Part shown: in pieces, positions 19,353 to 29,682 of the stretch
How positions within the stretch are numbered: the stretch's first letter is position 1
Layout: each line of letters opens with the position of its first letter
DNA from: Sphaerisporangium sp.
GTDB lineage: Bacteria; Actinomycetota; Actinomycetes; Streptosporangiales; Streptosporangiaceae
Length of the DNA: 64,000 bases
Direction: 5' to 3'
NCBI GenBank assembly: GCA_025964675.1
Contig: JAOPYI010000059.1
Coordinates: 1 to 64,000, forward strand
Made by a program: the position numbers and the translations under genes
Notes under the pieces: generated by a model
Database searches by the model: none
Told to the model about the DNA's origin: nothing
What the model saw: the letters and a program-made list of their open reading frames with translations, nothing else

Positions 19353-20840
19353 ATGGCCGGAGAGGTCGGGGAGGCCGGGTCGCGCGCGGGGCAGAAGACG
19401 GTGTTCGGCCACCCTCGCGGCATCGTCACGCTCTTCCTCACCGAGATGTGGGAGCGGTTCAGCTTCTACGGGCTGCGCGCCATCCTTTACTTCTTCCTCA
19501 TCGCCACCGCGGCCGGCGGCGGCCTCGGCCTGCCCAAGCCCACCGCGACCGCCGTGGTCGGCGTCTACAGCGCGCTGATCTACCTGTTCGCCCTGCCGGG
19601 CGGCTGGATCGCCGACCGGATACTCGGCGCGCGCAGGGCCGTGCTCGTCGGCGGCGTGATCATCATGCTCGGCCACATCTGCATGGCCGTCCCGATCAGG
19701 GGGCCGGCGCTGATCTGGCTCGGCCTCGGCCTTATCGTGGCCGGCACCGGGCTGCTCAAGCCGAACATCTCCACGATGGTCGGCGAGCTGTACCGCGAGG
19801 GGGAGAACGCCCGGCGCGACGCGGGCTTCTCCATCTTCTACCTGGGCATCAACCTCGGCGCCTTCGTCGCGCCGTACGTGGTGAGCAACCTCGCCAAGGA
19901 CGGCCGCTGGCATCTCGGCTTCGGCGCGGCCGCGGTCGGCATGGCGATCGGCCTCACCCAGTACGTCATCGGCGGCCGTCACCTGCGCGGCGTCGGCGAG
20001 ACGCCCGGGCACCGCCTGACCCCCGAGGAGAGACGGCACTTCGGGACCATCACCGTGATCGGCCTGCTGGTCGTGGCGGTCGCGATCATCGTGTGGGCGG
20101 CGACCGGCACGCTCACGGTCGACCGCTTCACGGTCGCGCTGACCGTCCTCACGATCGTGGTCCCGGCCGCCTACTTCGGCTACATCATGCTCGGCAGCCA
20201 CAACCTGACCCCCGAGGAGCGGTCGAGGATGAAGGCCTACATCTGGCTCTTCGTCGCCGCGGCGATCTTCTGGATGATCTATGACCTGGCCCCCACCGTG
20301 CTGAACGAATTCGCGGCGGAGAAGACCGACCTGGAGATCTTCGGGCATCGCATCACCGCCGCCACCACGCAGTCGTTCAACCCGTTGCTCATCATGATCT
20401 TCGTACCGGTCTTCGCGGTCCTGTGGGTGAAGCTCGGCAACCGGGTGGGGGGCGCCCAGAAGTTCGCCTTCGGCCTGTTCATGATCGGTGTCAGCTTCGT
20501 GGTGATGGCCCTCGTGGCCCACCTGGCGGAGTTCCACAGGGTCTCGGTCTGGTGGCTGTTCCTGGTCTACCTCGTCCAGGTCTTCGGGGAGCTGTCCCTC
20601 AGCCCGGTGGGCCTGTCGGTCACCGTCGAGCTGGCCCCGCACGCCTTCAAGAGCCAGATGCTCGGCGTCTGGTACCTGTCGTTCTCGGTCGGGGACGCGG
20701 TCGGGGGCCAGAGCGCCCGGCTGCTGAGATACGTCTCCCAGCCCGTGTACTTCCTCACGCTCGCCGCCATCGCCATCGCCGCCGCGGCCGTCCTGCTCGC
20801 GTTCGCCCACCGGCTCCGCGTGCTCATGGGCGAGGAGTGA
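19353..20840 (+). CDS. POT-family (proton-dependent oligopeptide) MFS transporter
   Basis: FLTEMWERFSFYGLRAILYFFL; GTGLLKPNISTMVGELY; FSIFYLGINLGAFVAPYV. Confidence 0.95.
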   Translation: MAGEVGEAGSRAGQKTVFGHPRGIVTLFLTEMWERFSFYGLRAILYFFLIATAAGGGLGLPKPTATAVVGVYSALIYLFALPGGWIADRILGARRAVLVGGVIIMLGHICMAVPIRGPALIWLGLGLIVAGTGLLKPNISTMVGELYREGENARRDAGFSIFYLGINLGAFVAPYVVSNLAKDGRWHLGFGAAAVGMAIGLTQYVIGGRHLRGVGETPGHRLTPEERRHFGTITVIGLLVVAVAIIVWAATGTLTVDRFTVALTVLTIVVPAAYFGYIMLGSHNLTPEERSRMKAYIWLFVAAAIFWMIYDLAPTVLNEFAAEKTDLEIFGHRITAATTQSFNPLLIMIFVPVFAVLWVKLGNRVGGAQKFAFGLFMIGVSFVVMALVAHLAEFHRVSVWWLFLVYLVQVFGELSLSPVGLSVTVELAPHAFKSQMLGVWYLSFSVGDAVGGQSARLLRYVSQPVYFLTLAAIAIAAAAVLLAFAHRLRVLMGEE

Positions 20841-20852
20841 GGCCTCACGGCC

Positions 20853-22304
20853 TCACAGGGTCGGAGTCAGGGGCGCCCGCCCGCCGTAAGGGCCGGAGTG
20901 CACGCCGGGCGACGAGGCGAGTGCCCGGGCCGCGGACAGACGGCGTGCCCCGTCGGTGAGGGCCTGCGGCGGCATGGTGAACGGCAGGCGGAGGTAGCGC
21001 TCGAGTGTGCCGTCCACGCCGAACCACGGGCCGGGCGCGAGCCGCACCCCCTGGGCCGCCGCGGCGTCCGCGAGCGGCGTGGCGACCGGGGAGTCCAGCC
21101 GTATCCACAGCGAGCCGCCGCCGCGCGGCACGGCGAACCGCCATTCGGGCAGCTCGGCGCGCAGCACCTCGACCAGCGCGTTCCGGGACGCCCCGAGTGT
21201 GCGGCCACGCTCCGCCCTGGTCTCCTCGATGCGCTCGAACAGGTGGGCCACGATGAGCTGCTCGAACAGCGGGGCGGCGATGTCCACCGCGGAGCGCAGC
21301 ACGGCCAGGCGGCGGATCAGCGCGGCCGTGCCCCGGATCCAGCCGATGCGCAGGCCGCCCCACCACAGTTTGGAGGCCGACCCGATGCTGATCACTCGGC
21401 CGTCGGTGTCGAAGGCCGCCATCGGATGGGTGTCAGGCACGTCGTCGATGGCCAGCTCGGCCCAGCTCTCGTCCACCACGAGCGTCGTGTCGTACCGTCG
21501 GGCGGCGCCCGCCACGGCCGCCCGGTCGGCGTCGGCCATCAGGAGCCCGGTGGGGTTCTGGAAGTCGGGGATGAGGTAGGCGAGCCGCGCCGCCGACTGG
21601 CGCATGGCGCAGGTCAGCAGGTCAAGATTCCAGCCGTCGTCCGCTATGCCGACAGGGACCAGCCGCGCTCCGCGCATGCGGACCGCGTCCAGCGCGTGCG
21701 GGTAGGTCGGCGACTCCACCAGCACAGGGTCCCCCTGCCCTGCGAGGAGGGTCATGAGCAGGTGGATGGCGTGCTGCGCGCCCCCGGTGACGAGGATCTG
21801 GTCGGGACGGGTGGCGAGGCCCCGGGCGCCGTAGCGCGCGGCGATGGCCTCGCGCAGGGGCCGCACTCCCACCGGGTCGTAGCCCGTGCCGAGGCCGTAG
21901 CGGGGATAGGCCTCGGTCGCGGCGGCCACGGCCTCCGGCAGCAGGGCCGTCGCGGGCGGCGCCGCGCAGTGCAGCGGGAGCAGGCCGTCGTCATCGGGGG
22001 CGATCCACGGGTTCTCCGTGCCGAGCGCTCCGGGGTCGGGCAGGGCCGTCCAGCTACCGGCGCCCTGGCGGCTGTCCAGGTACCCCTGCTCGCGCAGCCG
22101 GTCGTACGCGGTGGTGACGGTGGTGCGGCTGACGCCGAGCGCCTCGGCCAGGTGGCGCTCGGCGGGCATGCGCACCCGCGTGGGCAGGCGCCCGTCCAGG
22201 ATCAGCGTGCGCACGGCCTCCGCCAGCGCCCGGTAGTACGGCCGGGCGCCGGGCGGAAGATCGACGATCCTGGCGAGCTGCGGCCCGCTGAGATAGCGCT
22301 CCAT
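20853..22304 (-). CDS. MocR-type GntR/aminotransferase fusion transcriptional regulator (YczR-like)
   Basis: N-terminal wHTH (RMPAERHLAEALGVSRTTVTTAYDRLREQGYL) plus class-I aminotransferase fold; divergent from YczE-like gene. Confidence 0.9.
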   Translation of the reverse strand: MERYLSGPQLARIVDLPPGARPYYRALAEAVRTLILDGRLPTRVRMPAERHLAEALGVSRTTVTTAYDRLREQGYLDSRQGAGSWTALPDPGALGTENPWIAPDDDGLLPLHCAAPPATALLPEAVAAATEAYPRYGLGTGYDPVGVRPLREAIAARYGARGLATRPDQILVTGGAQHAIHLLMTLLAGQGDPVLVESPTYPHALDAVRMRGARLVPVGIADDGWNLDLLTCAMRQSAARLAYLIPDFQNPTGLLMADADRAAVAGAARRYDTTLVVDESWAELAIDDVPDTHPMAAFDTDGRVISIGSASKLWWGGLRIGWIRGTAALIRRLAVLRSAVDIAAPLFEQLIVAHLFERIEETRAERGRTLGASRNALVEVLRAELPEWRFAVPRGGGSLWIRLDSPVATPLADAAAAQGVRLAPGPWFGVDGTLERYLRLPFTMPPQALTDGARRLSAARALASSPGVHSGPYGGRAPLTPTL

Positions 22305-22320
22305 AAGGCCACTTTCTCCG

Positions 22321-22345
22321 ATTGGCCCTTTAAGAGCAAGCCAAT
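22321..22345. promoter_or_regulatory. inverted repeat in MocR-YczE divergent promoter
   Basis: ATTGGC-N13-GCCAAT between divergent starts 22304 and 22369; nearby GGCCACTTT/GGCCCTTT direct repeats. Confidence 0.45.
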
Positions 22346-22368
22346 GGCATTCGAGCATTACCTCCACT

Positions 22369-23004
22369 ATGAGCGAACTCTCCCTCCCTCGCCTGGGATC
22401 GTTTCCCCACCGGTTGCTGCGCCTGTACGCCGGACTCGCGCTCTACGGCGCCGGGATCGGACTGCAGATCGAGTCCAGGCTCGGCAACGACCCGTGGGAC
22501 GTGTTCCACCAGGGCCTTTCCGTCCGTACCGGCTGGTCGATCGGGACGTGGATCATCCTGGTCGGCGCCGTCGTGATGGTCTTCTGGATCCCACTGAGGC
22601 AGCGCCCCGGGATCGGCACGATCAGCAACATCGTCTTCGTCGGGCTCTTCGCCGACGCGACGATCTGGCTGGCGCCCACCCCGGGCGACCTGGTGGTGCG
22701 CTGGATCTACCTGCTGGCGGCCGTGGTCTTCGTCGCCGCCGCGACCGGCCTCTACATCGGCGCGGGGATGGGCCCCGGCCCCCGGGACGGGCTGATGACT
22801 GGCCTCAACCGGCTCGGGATGTCTATCCGCACGGCCCGCACCCTGATCGAGCTGACCGTGCTGGCCACGGGCTGGCTGCTCGGCGGCACCCTCGGGGTCG
22901 GCACCGTCCTCTTCGCCGTCACGATCGGGCCGCTCACGCAGTACTTCATGCCGCTGATGCGCCCCCGGGCCAACCCGGCGGACCCGGAAGGCGGACCCGT
23001 ATGA
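22369..23004 (+). CDS. YczE/YyaS/YitT-family integral membrane protein
   Basis: LALYGAGIGLQIESRLGNDPWDVFHQGLS; GAGMGPGPRDGLMTGL. Confidence 0.9.
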   Translation: MSELSLPRLGSFPHRLLRLYAGLALYGAGIGLQIESRLGNDPWDVFHQGLSVRTGWSIGTWIILVGAVVMVFWIPLRQRPGIGTISNIVFVGLFADATIWLAPTPGDLVVRWIYLLAAVVFVAAATGLYIGAGMGPGPRDGLMTGLNRLGMSIRTARTLIELTVLATGWLLGGTLGVGTVLFAVTIGPLTQYFMPLMRPRANPADPEGGPV

Positions 23005-23048
23005 CCCGGAAGGTCGGCCTCGGTCGCGCACCGTACTAGCGTGACGGC

Positions 23049-24854
23049 ATGCGGATCGAGGACTACGCCATCATCGGCGACATGCAGTCGGCGGCTCTCG
23101 TCGGGCGGGACGGTTCCATCGACTGGCTCTGCCTTCCCCGTTTCGACTCCCCGGCCTGCTTCTCGGCGCTGCTCGGAGAGGAGCGCAACGGCCACTGGTG
23201 GATCGGCCCCGCCGGCACGGAACGCCGGCTCAGCACCCGGCGCCGCTACCGCGAGAACACCCTCATCCTCGAGACCGAGTGGGACACCGAAGGCGGCACC
23301 GTCAGGGTCACCGACTTCATGCCGCCCCGGCACGCCAACCCCGACCTGGTCCGCATCGTGGAGTGCGTCGCGGGCACCGTCGAGATGGCCACCCAGATCC
23401 GCATCCGCTTCGACTACGGCCGCATCGTGCCCTGGGTGCGCCGCAGCGACGGGCTGCTCCAGGCGATCGGCGGCCCCGACTCCGTCTGGGTGCACTCCCC
23501 CGTGCCACTGCAGGGCGGCGACTACGCCCACCGGGCGACGTTCAGGATGTCGGCCGGCGACCGGCTGCCCTTCGTGTTCACCTGGCACCCCTCCCACTCG
23601 CCCAAGCCGGAGCAGATCGACCCGATCAAGGAGCTCGAGAAGACCGACAAGATGTGGCGGGACTGGGTCGACCAGTGCCACTCCCAGACCGAGGAGCAGT
23701 GGCGCGAGGCCGTCGTCCGCTCGCTCATCACCCTGAAGGCCCTGACGTACGCCCCGACCGGCGGCATCGTGGCGGCGGCGACGACCTCCCTGCCCGAGGA
23801 CCTCGGCGGCGTCCGCAACTGGGACTACCGCTACTGCTGGCTGCGCGACGCCACGATGACGCTCGACGCGCTCATCGGCGCGGGGTACGTCGAGGAGGCC
23901 CGCGACTGGCGCGAGTGGCTGCTGCGCGCCATCGCCGGCCGCCCGCAGGACCTCCAGATCATGTACGGCGTGGCCGGCGAGCGCCGCCTGCCCGAGATGG
24001 AGCTGTCCTGGCTTGACGGCTACGAGGATTCCCGCCCCGTGCGCATCGGCAACGCCGCGGTCAACCAGCTCCAGCTCGACGTCTACGGCGAGGTGGCGAA
24101 CGCCCTGTACGTGTCGCGGGCGTCGGGGCTGGCGGCCGTCTCCCGAACCTGGGCGATCCAGCGGTCCCTGATGGACTTCCTCGAGTCCCACTGGGACGAG
24201 CCAGACGAGGGCCTGTGGGAGGTCCGAGGGCCGCGCAGGCACTTCGTCCACTCGAAGGTGATGGCGTGGGTCGCCGCCGACCGCTCGATCCGGCAGGTGG
24301 AGCGGTTCGGCCAGAACGGCCCGGTCGACCGGTGGCGCGCGCTTCGCGACCGCATCCACACCGAGGTCATGGAGAAGGGCTACGACCCGACCAGGAACAC
24401 CTTCACCCAGTCCTACGGTTCCCATGAGCTGGACGCGTCCCTGCTGCTGATCCCGCAGACCGGTTTCCTGCCGGCCGCCGACCCCCGGGTGGTCGGCACC
24501 ATCGAGGCGATCGAGCGCGAGCTGATGTCCGACGACTTCGTGCTGCGCTACCCCATCGCCCAGCAGAACTCCGTGGACGGCCTCGTCGGCGGCGAGGGTG
24601 CGTTCCTCGCGTGCAGCTTCTGGCTGGCCGAGGCGCGGGCCATGATCGGCAGGCGGCCTGAGGCGGTCGAGCTGTTCGAGAAGCTGCTGTCGCTGCGCAA
24701 CGACGTGGGCCTGCTGTCGGAGGAGTACGACCCGCGCTACGGCCGCCTGGTCGGCAACTTCCCGCAGGCGTTCAGCCACGTCCCGCTGATCCACACCGCC
24801 GACACGCTGTCCCGGCCCAACTGCACGCCGCGCTACGCCGAGCTTCTCGGCTAG
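23049..24854 (+). CDS. glycoside hydrolase family 15 protein (trehalase/glucoamylase-like)
   Basis: MRIEDYAIIGDMQSAALVGRDGSIDWLCLPRFDSPACF; GGVRNWDYRYCWLRDATMTL. Confidence 0.95.
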   Translation: MRIEDYAIIGDMQSAALVGRDGSIDWLCLPRFDSPACFSALLGEERNGHWWIGPAGTERRLSTRRRYRENTLILETEWDTEGGTVRVTDFMPPRHANPDLVRIVECVAGTVEMATQIRIRFDYGRIVPWVRRSDGLLQAIGGPDSVWVHSPVPLQGGDYAHRATFRMSAGDRLPFVFTWHPSHSPKPEQIDPIKELEKTDKMWRDWVDQCHSQTEEQWREAVVRSLITLKALTYAPTGGIVAAATTSLPEDLGGVRNWDYRYCWLRDATMTLDALIGAGYVEEARDWREWLLRAIAGRPQDLQIMYGVAGERRLPEMELSWLDGYEDSRPVRIGNAAVNQLQLDVYGEVANALYVSRASGLAAVSRTWAIQRSLMDFLESHWDEPDEGLWEVRGPRRHFVHSKVMAWVAADRSIRQVERFGQNGPVDRWRALRDRIHTEVMEKGYDPTRNTFTQSYGSHELDASLLLIPQTGFLPAADPRVVGTIEAIERELMSDDFVLRYPIAQQNSVDGLVGGEGAFLACSFWLAEARAMIGRRPEAVELFEKLLSLRNDVGLLSEEYDPRYGRLVGNFPQAFSHVPLIHTADTLSRPNCTPRYAELLG

Positions 24855-25843
24855 CGGCCCTGGGCGAGGGCCGCGAGCAGCCGGGCGAACTCCGGCGGCG
24901 GGGCGACGACGAGGCGGCGCTGGCCGTTCTGCACCACCAGATCGGCCTGGATGCGGGTCAGCCTCCCGTGGTTCCACCAGTAGACGTGCGGGCTGAGAGC
25001 GTCCTCGCGAGAGCGGTACTCGCGGTGGGCGAGCAGCCACAGCCGCTCGATGGCGCGCATCACCGACAGGCCGTCTATCGGGTGGACGATCATCTCGCCG
25101 GGACGGGGAAGCGCCACCATGAGGCCGTCGGGAGAGACCACCAGGTAGTCGTCGATCCGGCGCAGGTGCACCGCCGCGCTGGCCGTCGAGCCGGTCATGA
25201 TCCAGGCCGTGGTCCCGTCGAGGTCCACACGCTCGGCCGACAACCTCTCGTCCGCGAGAACGTTCTCGGCCGCCAGGTCGAGGGCCTGGGCCGGCGGGAC
25301 CGGCCAGCAGAAGGCCTCCTCGGGCAGCACGGGGCGGCCCGACACGGTGAGGATCTCGACCAGGTCGGAGCCGACGTGGCGGCCGACCAGCCGCGACGGG
25401 TCCTCCTCCAGGCTGTCGGCGAGCACGACGCGCGTGCGGAGCAGCGTGCGGATCTGGGCGAAGTCGCACACGTCGGGTAGGTCGTCGCTCCGGGCCACCG
25501 CACGGGAGAGGTGCCCGGAGACCAGCACCGGCCAGTCCTCGCGGGATCGCCGCCCGGCCTCGCGGCGCAGCCCGGTGAGCCGCACCGTGATCGTCCGAGG
25601 CCCTGAGAGCACCAGTGACGACCCGTCGGCCTCGAAAGCGCAGCCGTAGCCGAGGTTGTCCGCCACCAGCGCGAGCAGGGAGTCGAGATCGACGTCCTCG
25701 ATCGGGCGCCGAGGCGCGCCTCCCCGCCGGTCTCGGAACCGCCTCAACAAGCCCACGCAAGGCTCCCAACTACCGCTGTCTTCCCCCGGATCAGCGCCTA
25801 CAGTGCCGTAGCAGGGTCGCGGAACAGGCAAGTCAAAGAGCAC
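24851..25843 (-). CDS. hypothetical protein
   Basis: 330-aa ORF ending at the GH15 stop; no family recognised. Confidence 0.6.
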   Translation of the reverse strand: MLFDLPVPRPCYGTVGADPGEDSGSWEPCVGLLRRFRDRRGGAPRRPIEDVDLDSLLALVADNLGYGCAFEADGSSLVLSGPRTITVRLTGLRREAGRRSREDWPVLVSGHLSRAVARSDDLPDVCDFAQIRTLLRTRVVLADSLEEDPSRLVGRHVGSDLVEILTVSGRPVLPEEAFCWPVPPAQALDLAAENVLADERLSAERVDLDGTTAWIMTGSTASAAVHLRRIDDYLVVSPDGLMVALPRPGEMIVHPIDGLSVMRAIERLWLLAHREYRSREDALSPHVYWWNHGRLTRIQADLVVQNGQRRLVVAPPPEFARLLAALAQGR

Positions 25844-26724
25844 GATTCGGTATCAATGACCGCATCCGCTCCCAGCCAGGCGGTGAACTGTGGTGATCCA
25901 TGGCCGATGGGCAGCCCGGCGATCATCGGCACCCCGAGCGGGGCCAGCCGCTCGACCAGCACCCCCATCGGATCCCCGCACCCGACCCACGAGCCGAGGG
26001 CCACGCCGAGCGCGCCGTTCAGGCACCCGGCCTGGAGCAGCTGGGTCAGCATGCGGTCGACGCGGTACGGATCCTCGCCGACGTCCTCGAGCAGCACGAT
26101 GCGCCCCTGGGCGCGCATGGCGTACGGGGTGCCGCACAGGGCCGCGAGCAGGGACAGGTTCCCCCCCGTGAGCGGGCCCTCGGCGTGGCCCCGCACGATG
26201 ACCTGGCCGCCGGCGACCGGGGCGGGCATGTCCATCGCGAACAGCGACGAGCACAGGTGGGCGAGCGAAGCCGGCTCGGGCCCTTCGGCGTCGGCCAGGG
26301 TCTCGCAGGCCGGCATCGGGCCGAAACAGCTCGCCACACCCAGCCGTACGGCGAAGGCCTGGTGCAGCGCGGTGACGTCGCTCGACCCGAGCAGGATCTT
26401 GGGGCGGGCGGCCCCCATGGCCGGCCAGTCGAGCAGGTCGAGCAGCCGGGTGGCGCCGTAGCCGCCGCGGGCGCAGACCACCGCCCGGACGTCCGGATCG
26501 CACCACGCCTCCTGCAGGTCGGCCGCCCTGCCGGCGTCGGACCCCGCGAGGTGGCCCCGCCGGTTGAGCACCCTGGGCATGACCACGACGTCCAGGCCGA
26601 TCTCGGTGAGCACCTGGCGGCCCCGGGCGAGGCGCACCGGGTCGACGGGCCCCGAGGGGGCGACGACGGCCACCCGGTCGCCGGGGCGCAGCCGGGCCGG
26701 GACCCAGAGTCGCCGGCCGGTCAT
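25798..26724 (-). CDS. LD-carboxypeptidase (S66, muramoyltetrapeptide carboxypeptidase)
   Basis: RPGDRVAVVAPSGPVDP; VCARGGYGATRLLDLLDW; LLGSSDVTALHQAF; GGNLSLLAALCGTPY. Confidence 0.95.
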   Translation of the reverse strand: MTGRRLWVPARLRPGDRVAVVAPSGPVDPVRLARGRQVLTEIGLDVVVMPRVLNRRGHLAGSDAGRAADLQEAWCDPDVRAVVCARGGYGATRLLDLLDWPAMGAARPKILLGSSDVTALHQAFAVRLGVASCFGPMPACETLADAEGPEPASLAHLCSSLFAMDMPAPVAGGQVIVRGHAEGPLTGGNLSLLAALCGTPYAMRAQGRIVLLEDVGEDPYRVDRMLTQLLQAGCLNGALGVALGSWVGCGDPMGVLVERLAPLGVPMIAGLPIGHGSPQFTAWLGADAVIDTESCSLTCLFRDPATAL

Positions 26725-26918
26725 CGCACCGCTCCGCGACCGGCCGCCGTCACCGGAGGCCGGTCGATCCATCCCGGTATACGCAAGGCGCAAAGCCGTG
26801 AGCCAGCCGGAAAACCCGCCCCGGTGAGTACGCTTACCCAGGTGACGCCATGTGCCACCGACGGGCGGGGCGTGGCCGGTTCGTTCACCTCGCAAAGGGT
26901 GTCAGACTGTCCTCACTT

Positions 26919-27803
26919 ATGCGACCCCCGACCCACATTCTCGTGGTCAACGGCATCAAGGTCCGTAGGCCGGTGTTCGTGCTCGGCGCCCCGCACTCCG
27001 GCGCGGACCTCCTCGCGCGTGCCCTGAAACGTTCCCCCGGCTTCCACGTGACCATGGGCAGGGCGGCGGTGGCGCACGTCGTCTACGCCTTCGCGCGACG
27101 GCCCTCCATCATGCTGCGCAAGGGCGGCGGCGCCGTACGGGTGCTCCGCGACGCGCTCGCCGAGGCCTGGCAGATCGTCCCCGGAGCCTGCGCCGACTGC
27201 CCGGCGGCGTGCCGGGAGGCCGGGGCGGTGACCGGCCCGGGGCCGTGCGCCTCCCCCGGCACCATCGTGAGGTTCGGCGACGCCAACCCCGACCTGCTGT
27301 ACAGCGCCCCCGTGCTGCTCCAGGCGTTCCCCGACGCCCGCTTCGTGCAGCTCATCCGCGACGGCAGGGACGTCACCGCCGACATGCTCGCCGACCGGGC
27401 CTCGATGAGCTGGTTCCGGCCGAGCATGCTGAGCGACGAGACAGAGTTCCCCAATCCGTTCCTCGGCGTCAACGCCAGCGAGCACGTCGACAAATGGACG
27501 GCGATGGAACCCGCGGGGAAGTGCGCCCTGCGCTGGCGCAGCGCCGTGCGGCTCAGCGCCGCGCTCCGCCAGGAGATGCCCCGCGACCAGCTCCTCACGG
27601 TCCGCTACGAGGACATGGCCGCCTCTCCCCGCGAGACGATCGCCACGATCTCGGAGTTCCTGGAGACCCGCGTCTCCAAGGTGGCCCTGTACGGCAGGAC
27701 GGCCCCCAAGGTCGGCACGTGGCGCGCCCGCCTCAAGCCGGACGAGGTGACCCTCGTGGAGAGGGTCGCCAAGGACGAGCTGGGCAGGCTCGGCTACCTC
27801 TGA
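26919..27803 (+). CDS. sulfotransferase family protein
   Basis: RPVFVLGAPHSGADLLARAL 5'-PSB-like loop; FVQLIRDGRDVTADM 3'-PB-like motif; LLTVRYEDMAASP. Confidence 0.85.
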   Translation: MRPPTHILVVNGIKVRRPVFVLGAPHSGADLLARALKRSPGFHVTMGRAAVAHVVYAFARRPSIMLRKGGGAVRVLRDALAEAWQIVPGACADCPAACREAGAVTGPGPCASPGTIVRFGDANPDLLYSAPVLLQAFPDARFVQLIRDGRDVTADMLADRASMSWFRPSMLSDETEFPNPFLGVNASEHVDKWTAMEPAGKCALRWRSAVRLSAALRQEMPRDQLLTVRYEDMAASPRETIATISEFLETRVSKVALYGRTAPKVGTWRARLKPDEVTLVERVAKDELGRLGYL

Positions 27804-27807
27804 GCCG

Positions 27808-29682
27808 TCACCCCTGGTGCTCGAACTGCGTGCGGTAGAGCTCGGAGTAGGCGCCGTTGGCGGCGAGCAGCTCGTCGTGGCGGCCCCGCTCGGCCACACG
27901 GCCGTCCTGGATGACCAGGATCGTGTCGGCCTCGCGGATCGTGGACAGCCGGTGGGCGATCACCAGTGAGGTCCTGCCCGCCAGCGCCGTCTTCAGCGCC
28001 CTCTGCACGGCGGCCTCGGACTCGGAGTCGAGGTGCGCCGTGGCCTCGTCGAGCACGACCACCCTCGGCGCCTTCAGCAGCAGCCGCGCCAGCGCGACCC
28101 TCTGCTTCTCCCCGCCCGAGAGCCGGTAGCCGCGGTCGCCGACCACCGTGTCCAGGCCGTCGGGCAGCGCCTCGATCAGCTCGCCGATCTGCGCGGCGCG
28201 CAGCGCCTCCCAGATCTCCTCGTCGGTCGCGCCCGGCCGGGCGTACCGCAGGTTGGCCCCGATCGTGTCGTGGAACAGGTGGGCGTCCTGCATCACGACG
28301 CCCACGGTGTCGCGCAGGGACGCCAGGGTGGCGTCGCGCACGTCGACGCCGTTGACCCGCACCGCGCCGCCGTTCACGTCGTACAGCCGCGAGACCAGCG
28401 AGGTGATGGTGGTCTTGCCGGCGCCGGAGTGGCCGACCAGCGCGATGAGCTCGCCGGGCCTGGCGGTGAAGGCGACGCCCTTCAGGACCTCCTGGCTCGG
28501 GCCGGTGTCGGGCCTCGCCACCGACTCCAGGGACGCGAGCGAGACCTCCTCGGCCGCCGGGTAGCGGAACTGGACGTCGTCGAACTCGATCGTCACCGGC
28601 CCGCCCGGCACCGGCCTGGCGTCCGGGTCCTCGGCGACCATCGGCTTGAGGTCCAGCACCTCGAACACTCGGTCGAAGCTGACGAGGGCGGTCATCACGT
28701 CCACGTGGACGTTGGAAAGGCTGGTCAGCGGGCCGTACAGGCGCATGAGCATCGCCGAGAGCGCGACCAGGGTGCCGATCGGGAAGGCGCCGTCGACCAC
28801 GAGCACGCCGCCCGCCCCGTACACCAGGGCGGTCGCCAGCGCCGCGACCAGGCCGAGCGCGACCCGGAACACCGTGGCGTACATGCCGACGGTGATGCCG
28901 ACGTCGCGCACCCGGCCTGCGCGCCGGCCGAAGTGCTCGGCCTCGTCCTCCGGGCGGCCGTACAGCTTGGCGACCATGGCCCCGGCGACGTTGAAACGCT
29001 CGGTCATCACCGAGCTCATCTCGGCGTCGAGCTGCATCTGCTCGCGGGTCAGCCCTGACATGCGGCGGCCGACCCACCGCGCGGGGAAGATGAAGATCGG
29101 CAGCAGGATCAGGGCGACCAGTGTGACCTGCCACGAAAGGATCAGCATCGCGCCGAGCACCATCACCAGGCTCACGACGTTGGACACCACGGCCGACAGC
29201 GTGCTGGTGATGGCCCGCTGCGCGCCGATGACGTCGCTGTTCAGGCGGGAGACCAGCGCGCCCGTCTGGGCGCGCATGAAGAACGCCACCGGCATGCGCT
29301 GCACGTGGTCGAAGACCTCGGTACGCAGGTCGTAGATCAGGCCCTCGCCGATACGCGAGGAGAACCATCGCTGCGCCAGTCCGAGCCCGGCGTCCAGCAC
29401 GGCCAGGCCGGCGATCACGCCGGAGAGCCCCATCACGATGTCGGTACGGCGCGGGATGATGCCCTGGTCGATGATCGACTTCAGCAGCAGCGGGTTGGCG
29501 ATCACGATGATCGCGTCGAGCACGACCAGCCCCAGGAAGGCGGCGATCTGCCAGCGGTACGGCCGGGCGTACCGGGCGATGCGCGGCACCGTGCCAGGCG
29601 TGAGCCGCTCCTTGGTCACGGAGCTGTCACGCCGCAGGGACCGCATCACCTGGGGCCCGTATCCCCCGCTCAACATCGACAT
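27808..29682 (-). CDS. ABC transporter, fused permease/ATPase (type I exporter)
   Basis: TM domain plus LVGHSGAGKTTI Walker A, LSGGEKQRVALARLLL signature, VVLDEATAHLDS Walker B. Confidence 0.95.
   Translation of the reverse strand: MSMLSGGYGPQVMRSLRRDSSVTKERLTPGTVPRIARYARPYRWQIAAFLGLVVLDAIIVIANPLLLKSIIDQGIIPRRTDIVMGLSGVIAGLAVLDAGLGLAQRWFSSRIGEGLIYDLRTEVFDHVQRMPVAFFMRAQTGALVSRLNSDVIGAQRAITSTLSAVVSNVVSLVMVLGAMLILSWQVTLVALILLPIFIFPARWVGRRMSGLTREQMQLDAEMSSVMTERFNVAGAMVAKLYGRPEDEAEHFGRRAGRVRDVGITVGMYATVFRVALGLVAALATALVYGAGGVLVVDGAFPIGTLVALSAMLMRLYGPLTSLSNVHVDVMTALVSFDRVFEVLDLKPMVAEDPDARPVPGGPVTIEFDDVQFRYPAAEEVSLASLESVARPDTGPSQEVLKGVAFTARPGELIALVGHSGAGKTTITSLVSRLYDVNGGAVRVNGVDVRDATLASLRDTVGVVMQDAHLFHDTIGANLRYARPGATDEEIWEALRAAQIGELIEALPDGLDTVVGDRGYRLSGGEKQRVALARLLLKAPRVVVLDEATAHLDSESEAAVQRALKTALAGRTSLVIAHRLSTIREADTILVIQDGRVAERGRHDELLAANGAYSELYRTQFEHQG

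Noticed and set aside
17179-19578. 799-aa plus-strand ORF
   Set aside because: Antisense to the acyl-CoA ligase; composition (DVLxxxGVGG repeats) is a shadow-ORF signature.
22752-25769. 1005-aa minus-strand ORF
   Set aside because: Lies antisense to the clear GH15 and YczE genes and in another frame of the 24851-25843 gene; low-complexity R/G/A/H composition typical of high-GC shadow ORFs.
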